From positions 46,660,191 to 46,724,190 of the forward strand of contig JAOANR010000013.1 in NCBI GenBank assembly GCA_030278955.1: 64,000 bases of DNA, given 5' to 3'. A program made the position numbers and the translations under genes. Numbering within the stretch: position 1 is the first letter of the stretch; each line of letters opens with the position of its first letter. The stretch is from Hygrophila difformis (Eukaryota; Streptophyta; Magnoliopsida; Lamiales; Acanthaceae). Below the pieces are notes generated by a model, which was given only the letters and a program-made list of their open reading frames with translations, was not told where the DNA came from and searched no databases. Shown here in pieces: positions 58,727 through 64,000 of this stretch.

Positions 58727-59931
58727 ATTATTGTGAAAATTATGTTATTTTAAGTTCATTTAAATATATTTATGTTATTTATACTTTTTAAATATTATTA
58801 TAACTTTTTGCTATTCTATGTCGTGCAAGGGCATCGAGCTAAATCAGTGTGTGATCCTGAAATTTGAAAGAATATTGGGTTTCTCATCTAAAAAAAAAAG
58901 GAAGATTTGCAAGAGAACAAGTGTGAGGATGGCGGCGAGTTGTATGCAGCATATATAATTGAGGATTTCAAGTGGATAGCATCGATTGAAAAGCCACCTA
59001 TACTTCATTTAAAGGTATTAGCACCACACTTGAGGTAAGTATTTCTCAATAAATTAGATTACTTTTAATTAAATGCATTACATCAAGTGTTGAGAACGGA
59101 TGCTAGAGCTAAAGTTTGAGATTAAATTCCACTTCTTGACAACATTACAACTTTAATGAGTTTTTTTTGAGGGAATGTTGATATATTAGAATGTTAATCA
59201 ATAATTTTCTTATCATTGCATTACTTTTTTTTAAATTGTTGTATAAAGATGTGCAATTTGACCTTATAACTCATGAATGACAGGATCATGGAAGTGCACC
59301 CACCATTTAGACCTTAAATTTAGAAAATGGTGCATTTGTCTTTGAAAGCTAATTAGAAAAGGGAGTTCGCATACTGCTTTTGCATGCTTAGCAATAGTTA
59401 TTTATGTCTTTTGCTTAATATGTTTGATTTTCTTTTATTTTAGTTTATATGTTTTACTTACAACTAAAAAAAAATATAAAAATTATTCTTACATGATTTT
59501 CATTATATGTAATTTTGGAGTGACTCTTAAGAATTAGAGTGATCAATAACTGAAAGAATTTTTGTGGTGATTTAAGATGAATAGGAAAATGGATGGAATA
59601 TTATGTTTCGATTAAGCAAATCACACCCTTATTTTTGCTACAAAGTCTGTACAAGTACTGAGTTTTAGATGCCACTCTTCGTAAATGGTTTTCAAAAACT
59701 CAGTTAAGCACCGAAAGTAACACAAGCAAGGCATTTTGGGTTTCATTCATACTAATAATACGTAAAAACTTGTTTGAGCACCACATGTAGTATTAAATGG
59801 AATTGTTGGGTTTGTGCCAAACTTGAATTTTTACAAAAGTCCATTCTAATTAATCTCCAATTAGCTCAAATTTAATCATAGATCTTCTTATTGGGCTTAA
59901 AAACCTACTCATTTAATGTAAACCTTAAAAA

Positions 59932-59975
<44 letters not shown>

Positions 59976-62900
59976 TAGTCATATCCCTCCTGTTCTATCT
60001 TTCACAGTCCTCTTTCTATTGAATCTTATAACAGCAGTCATCATCCTCAATTTCCTTTCCACCACAGTTCCTTTAAATAATAATAATAATAATAATAATC
60101 ATCTATTTTTGTTTGTCTTTATGATCATATTTATGGTTTATGTTTGTTTTTATTTTCATTTTATGTCACGTTATGCTTATTTGTTTAGGTTTTTAATGTT
60201 GATAATAAAATATGCAACCATATCCTAATTTAATAATTAAGTACTGCATGTTATGTGGTGAAAGTAGAAGCTGAAATGTACTCGATAATTGAAGTTGAAA
60301 TTGAGGCTCAAGAACCCTAGCTTCTCAAATTTGGGGATTTCTTGTTAAAGTGCTTCAAAGCTTCAATTTGGGGTAAGTATAGCTATCCTAGTTCAATAAT
60401 CTGTCCAATTTTGTGATTGAGAATGCATTATTGTTGGTATTTGTGTTGTTGCTTTGATTTTGGGTTCATTAGAATGTGGGATTAAAACTTGGTTTAAGTG
60501 CATGAATGTTAGGTTGAAGTGAACAATATGGTATTAGAACATGTTTTCAAGCTCAACTTCAAAAGTTTCAAATTATTTATCAAAATTTTAGGATTGCAGT
60601 GTTCTAAAAACCGAAATTACAGCTTGGGAATTCCGAAAGTTTGTTTAAAATGAGTTAAAATAACATGTTTAATCTTTTAAGTTGATCTATGAATATTGTT
60701 AACCATGTTGTTTTAATCTACATTTAATAAATTTTGGTGACATTAAAGCTTGAAACTTCATGTTTTTCTAACAATTTTATTATAAAAACTCATCCTATGA
60801 ATTTTTAACTAAAAAGGCAAACTTATGTTATTTAAAAAAATAAACTAAAAGTTTAAAGTTCTTGATCATTATTTCGAATCATTAATAAGAACTAGTTTGC
60901 TAATTTGGTGAACTTTAAGCATTAAATCTGAAATTTTGAACAAAAAATGAGTTTTTATAACTTAAAAATGTGTCCTTTTTAATAATAAGTTTTAAGTTCT
61001 AGAAAGTGATTTTCTTGAATTTGTAAGAGACTTAGAACTTATAGCTTGTAAAATAAAATATATTGGTTTTTTTTTAGATCCCACATTCTAGGTTGATATA
61101 TGTTTGCTTTATACAATGCACTTAAGTTAAACTTTTGGTTTAAACTTAAGTGTGAGGATGGGGAGCAATGCATATATTTAACACTAACCCGAAGTTTTTG
61201 TATAACCAGGTTCCACAAATAATGTATAAGAAATACCTTTGTTACTTGGTTGGATGTTTTTGCTATGAATATTGGTTTGCTCTGCTATGCACTACTTAGG
61301 TGTTTTATTTATAGTGAATATGGTAAGCATGTGGTTAACTTTATATTTATGTTTAAGTTATGTTTATGCATGTTTTTAATTCTAATAAAATAGCTCTTAC
61401 TTGAATCATGTTAAACTGGAATGTTGTGAGCTGTAAATTTGATAACAGGAAAGTAAATAACCATGATAATTGATGAAGAAGCGGGATTAATGTTGTTGAA
61501 GTGTCGAATCTTTATGATTTTACACAATGCCGACATTAAAATCAATAAATTATGATGTATAGATCATATTAAAAAAAAAAGCTAAAATTTTTATCTATTT
61601 AAAAGGTATGATCTAATTCAGTCTAACTTTTTAAATGCATGCTATATTCTTATTTTTGAAATTAAAAAGTTTTAATCCTATATTTTAAATCTTCCATTAT
61701 GCACTTAAACTAAACTGGTAGTTCAGTTTAAGTGTGAGGATGGAGGAGTTTCTATTATGATCACATTCCCGAAATTCTTCATCAACAGGTCCATTTAGTT
61801 TATTCAATGTATAAACCATTTATTTAATACATTTTCCATGGTTGAATTATCATGAAAAATCAAGGAACTATTTATTATAGTGGTTGCCATTTTGTTGTAA
61901 ATTCTGCTCTAGAACTTATGATGTTTTGCTTTTGGTAAATTCTGAAATTTATTATCGATCAAATCTGTCCATACTTCTTAAAGTTGTTGGAAATTGCTGT
62001 TAAATGTTATAATTTGAATTATGGATGGTGTTTTATGATTCTGATTACTTAAGGAATTCCCATATGCACTAATAATCATATTTGCTTGAGTAATTGCTAT
62101 ATATAAATATTAGAAGCAGGATATGCCAACAAAGGAGCATGATGACAGCCGTGATGATGAAGTGAAATTCAAAGCCCCAAACATTCCAGGTGTGATCTTT
62201 TCATGTTTTATGTTTACTAAATTGCATGGGAATAAATTGGTAAGAGCTTAGTTATGTTTTTAATATTTCTTTATGTTTAGAATAAATATGGTAAATGCTT
62301 TAGGTTGCATATGTCAAATATTTTAGATTAAATTGTGTTTTCACAGTGTGCTATTATTTGAATTACCACATCATAGCCAATCTTAAGAAAATCCGAATAA
62401 GTCTAACTGTTCTGCTTAGATCCGATTTTACAACTTAATGAGCATTATGATTCTCAGTTTAAAGTCCTAGACTTTGTTAAATTGTCATGCTAGTTGTTCG
62501 AACTTTGGTGACGATTCTACTTACCTTGCAGAAAGCTTTTTGATTAATTAGACTGGTTTACTTGTTATGTGGAGAGTCATCATTATTTATATAAGAATAC
62601 GCTCGTTCCATGTCTCCTTAAATGCTTAATTATAAATAAAGTCAGAGTAAAACCCCTATATATATATATAAAAGGTTATCTTGCAAAAAAAAAAAAAAAA
62701 AAAAAAAGAGAAAATGTTGAATAAAGGGGTATTAAACAGAATAATTATAAACTCTTGGCTATATGACTGGCACGTATTCTTAGACATGAGTAGCTTTTGG
62801 AATTCAACCGTCTACAACTCAGCCAAAGTGTCTAGAATAATTGTGAAACCGAGTCATTAATTGAGCATATTTGAAGACGGGAATAGAAAAGCATATTTAC

Positions 62901-63170
62901 ATTATTCACTCTCCCATTTCGAGTTGCTATGTGTGATTGATCCGCCTTTTGTACTGTAAGTACTTTGGATATCTGGTTTAGACAGCTGATGCATGACAAT
63001 TTACCTTGTTCTAGCACATTAAACTTTGAACCCTTTTAGCTCATTGCGTTGTTGAAATCTATGATTTGGCAGAACTATAGTGACTTCATCCTTATTATCT
63101 TGATTGGCATGTTGATGTGTTAATTGATTTCATTGCTCAAGGGACGAGCAATATTTAAGTGTGAGGATGT
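58727..63170 (+). other. Non-coding interior of the LARD
   Basis: About 4.4 kb, AT-rich, without a gag or pol frame. Simple repeats: (AAT)n at about 59933-59973 and 60076-60099, poly(A) at about 62688-62706. The polypurine word AAGTGTGAGGATG occurs at 58920, 61148, 61730 and 63157. The last three are each preceded by an inverted repeat (about 61119-61155, 61701-61734, 63133-63151). The last site directly precedes the 3' LTR and is the functional PPT candidate. Confidence 0.8.
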
Positions 63171-64000
63171 TGATGCACCCTGTGAAACTACATTTAAATG
63201 AGCTTAAATTATACTAAAATATGTCCAAAATGAGTGTATTTTACCTTAATTTATTGCACTTTTAGGTGTATTTCATGTGTTTTTATTTTTCAAGTGATCA
63301 TGGTTAGATTTGGCTTATTTAGGTTAAATTTATCATGTTTTTATGTGTTTTTAATAAGACTTTGGCAAACCTAATGCATTGCAATGTTGTTTCAGGCATT
63401 TAAATGATGAAGAGCGATGTTCGGAAGCTTTATTTTGGAAAATAAGGAATATTTCATGTGATATGTGTCAAGATTCAGACTTAGAAGAAAAAAGAAAAAA
63501 AAAAAAAACTTCCCAGAATGCTCCGCACAGGCATGGCGGAGCCTAAACTGCCTTCTGAGCACCGCATCAGGCACCGCATCAACACTTAGAAAAATTTCAG
63601 AGGTGAAAAAGCTTCAGAATGCTCCGCACCTTCTTGGCGGCGCCTAAAACACCTCCGGAGCGCCGCAAAATGCGCCGCAAGCTGAAATTGTGGAAAAAGC
63701 TTCAGGATGCGCCGCATCTTCTTCGCGGCGCCTAAAACCCCTTCCGAGCGCCACTTTATGCGCCACAGTCGCGGTTTGGAGGTTTTCTAACCTCCCGAAC
63801 ACGGTTTTAAAGCCCGTTTTTCGTCATTCTCTTCATTCCAGACTGATGGCAGACTCATAATTCTAGATATACATCTCTGCAACTTTGGAGAAGAAGGCCG
63901 ATAACACCAAACCATGCCGGAGAAAGTGATCGGAGCGTCTTCTCTGACTGTGTTCTTCGCATTCTAGGTGTTGTCTTTCTTTTTCTCACTTTGTAATGTT
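63171..64000 (+). repeat. 3' LTR of the LARD, partial
   Basis: The first 830 bp of the right LTR, matching 56732 onward apart from a shorter A/G run and a few substitutions (for example GAGTGTATTT against GAGTGCATTT). It continues past the window. Confidence 0.92.

Larger units (their letters stand above)
56732..64000 (+). mobile_element. Large non-autonomous LTR element (LARD, Athila-like), cut by right edge
   Basis: 5' LTR 56732-58702, PBS 58709-58726 (TGGCGCCGTTGCCGGGGA), a 4.4-kb interior, then a second LTR from 63171 to beyond the window. The interior has no open frame of retroviral type. The PBS type is common in Athila and related Ty3 elements. The two LTRs differ at only a few positions over the 830 bp that can be compared, so the insertion is recent. 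A TSD cannot be tested. Confidence 0.9.

Noticed and set aside
59936..60235. 69-codon hydrophobic ORF around the AAT microsatellite
   Set aside because: It contains simple-repeat-encoded Asn runs and lies in the LARD interior; no coding support.
1..64000. tRNA or rRNA genes, CRISPR arrays, bacterial operons
   Set aside because: No cloverleaf, rRNA or spaced-repeat array was recognised by eye; a tRNAscan-type search would be decisive. The window is plant nuclear DNA.

Overview
The window is nuclear DNA of a flowering plant, most likely a eudicot. It holds intron-rich genes with GT-AG junctions, a pair of LRK10-like receptor kinases, AT-rich spacers, and plant transposons of nearly every class. 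The species cannot be fixed from the sequence alone.

Layout. 1-3990: an L1-type LINE on the minus strand, cut by the left edge. 3990-10280: AT-rich spacer, a Harbinger-type MITE (5270-5575), an internally deleted LINE (6026-8272) and a dispersed duplicated fragment (9385-10283). 10413-12358: a 5'-truncated LINE with a 17-bp target-site duplication (TSD), followed by a MITE. 13208-38713: a gene island with five genes that I could splice exon by exon: a metallo-beta-lactamase hydrolase (LACTB2-like, +), an LRK10L receptor kinase with a non-RD kinase (-), an NDT-type NAD+ mitochondrial-family carrier (+), a second LRK10L receptor kinase with an RD kinase (-), and PIGW/GWT1, the GPI-anchor inositol acyltransferase (-). 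Many small elements (Stowaway, Harbinger and hAT-like MITEs, a TRIM/SMART-like array, a 105-bp LINE tail) sit between and inside them.

40107-48541: a young gag-only Ty3-type LTR retrotransposon with a perfect 5-bp TSD; its 3' LTR carries a 1,064-bp tandem duplication. 48893-49128: a stray third copy of the receptor-kinase exon/intron boundary. 49250-51355: a Pack-MULE with a 9-bp TSD carrying a MATE-transporter exon fragment and a nested hAT MITE with an 8-bp TSD. 52795-54940: tandem remains of a Helitron (PIF1-like) helicase. 55570-56189: second copy of the 9.4-kb fragment. 56732-64000: a large non-autonomous LTR element (LARD, Athila-like PBS) running off the right edge.

The five host genes do not form a pathway. 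The receptor kinases are cell-wall/plasma-membrane sensors, PIGW works in the ER on GPI anchors, the NDT carrier moves NAD+ across an organelle membrane, and the hydrolase is probably soluble or tail-anchored. The most notable features are: two receptor kinases sharing almost the same ectodomain and TM exon but joined to different kinase types, plus a mosaic third fragment; the asymmetric LTRs of the gag-only element; the repeated hairpin plus polypurine module inside the LARD; and the nested Pack-MULE.
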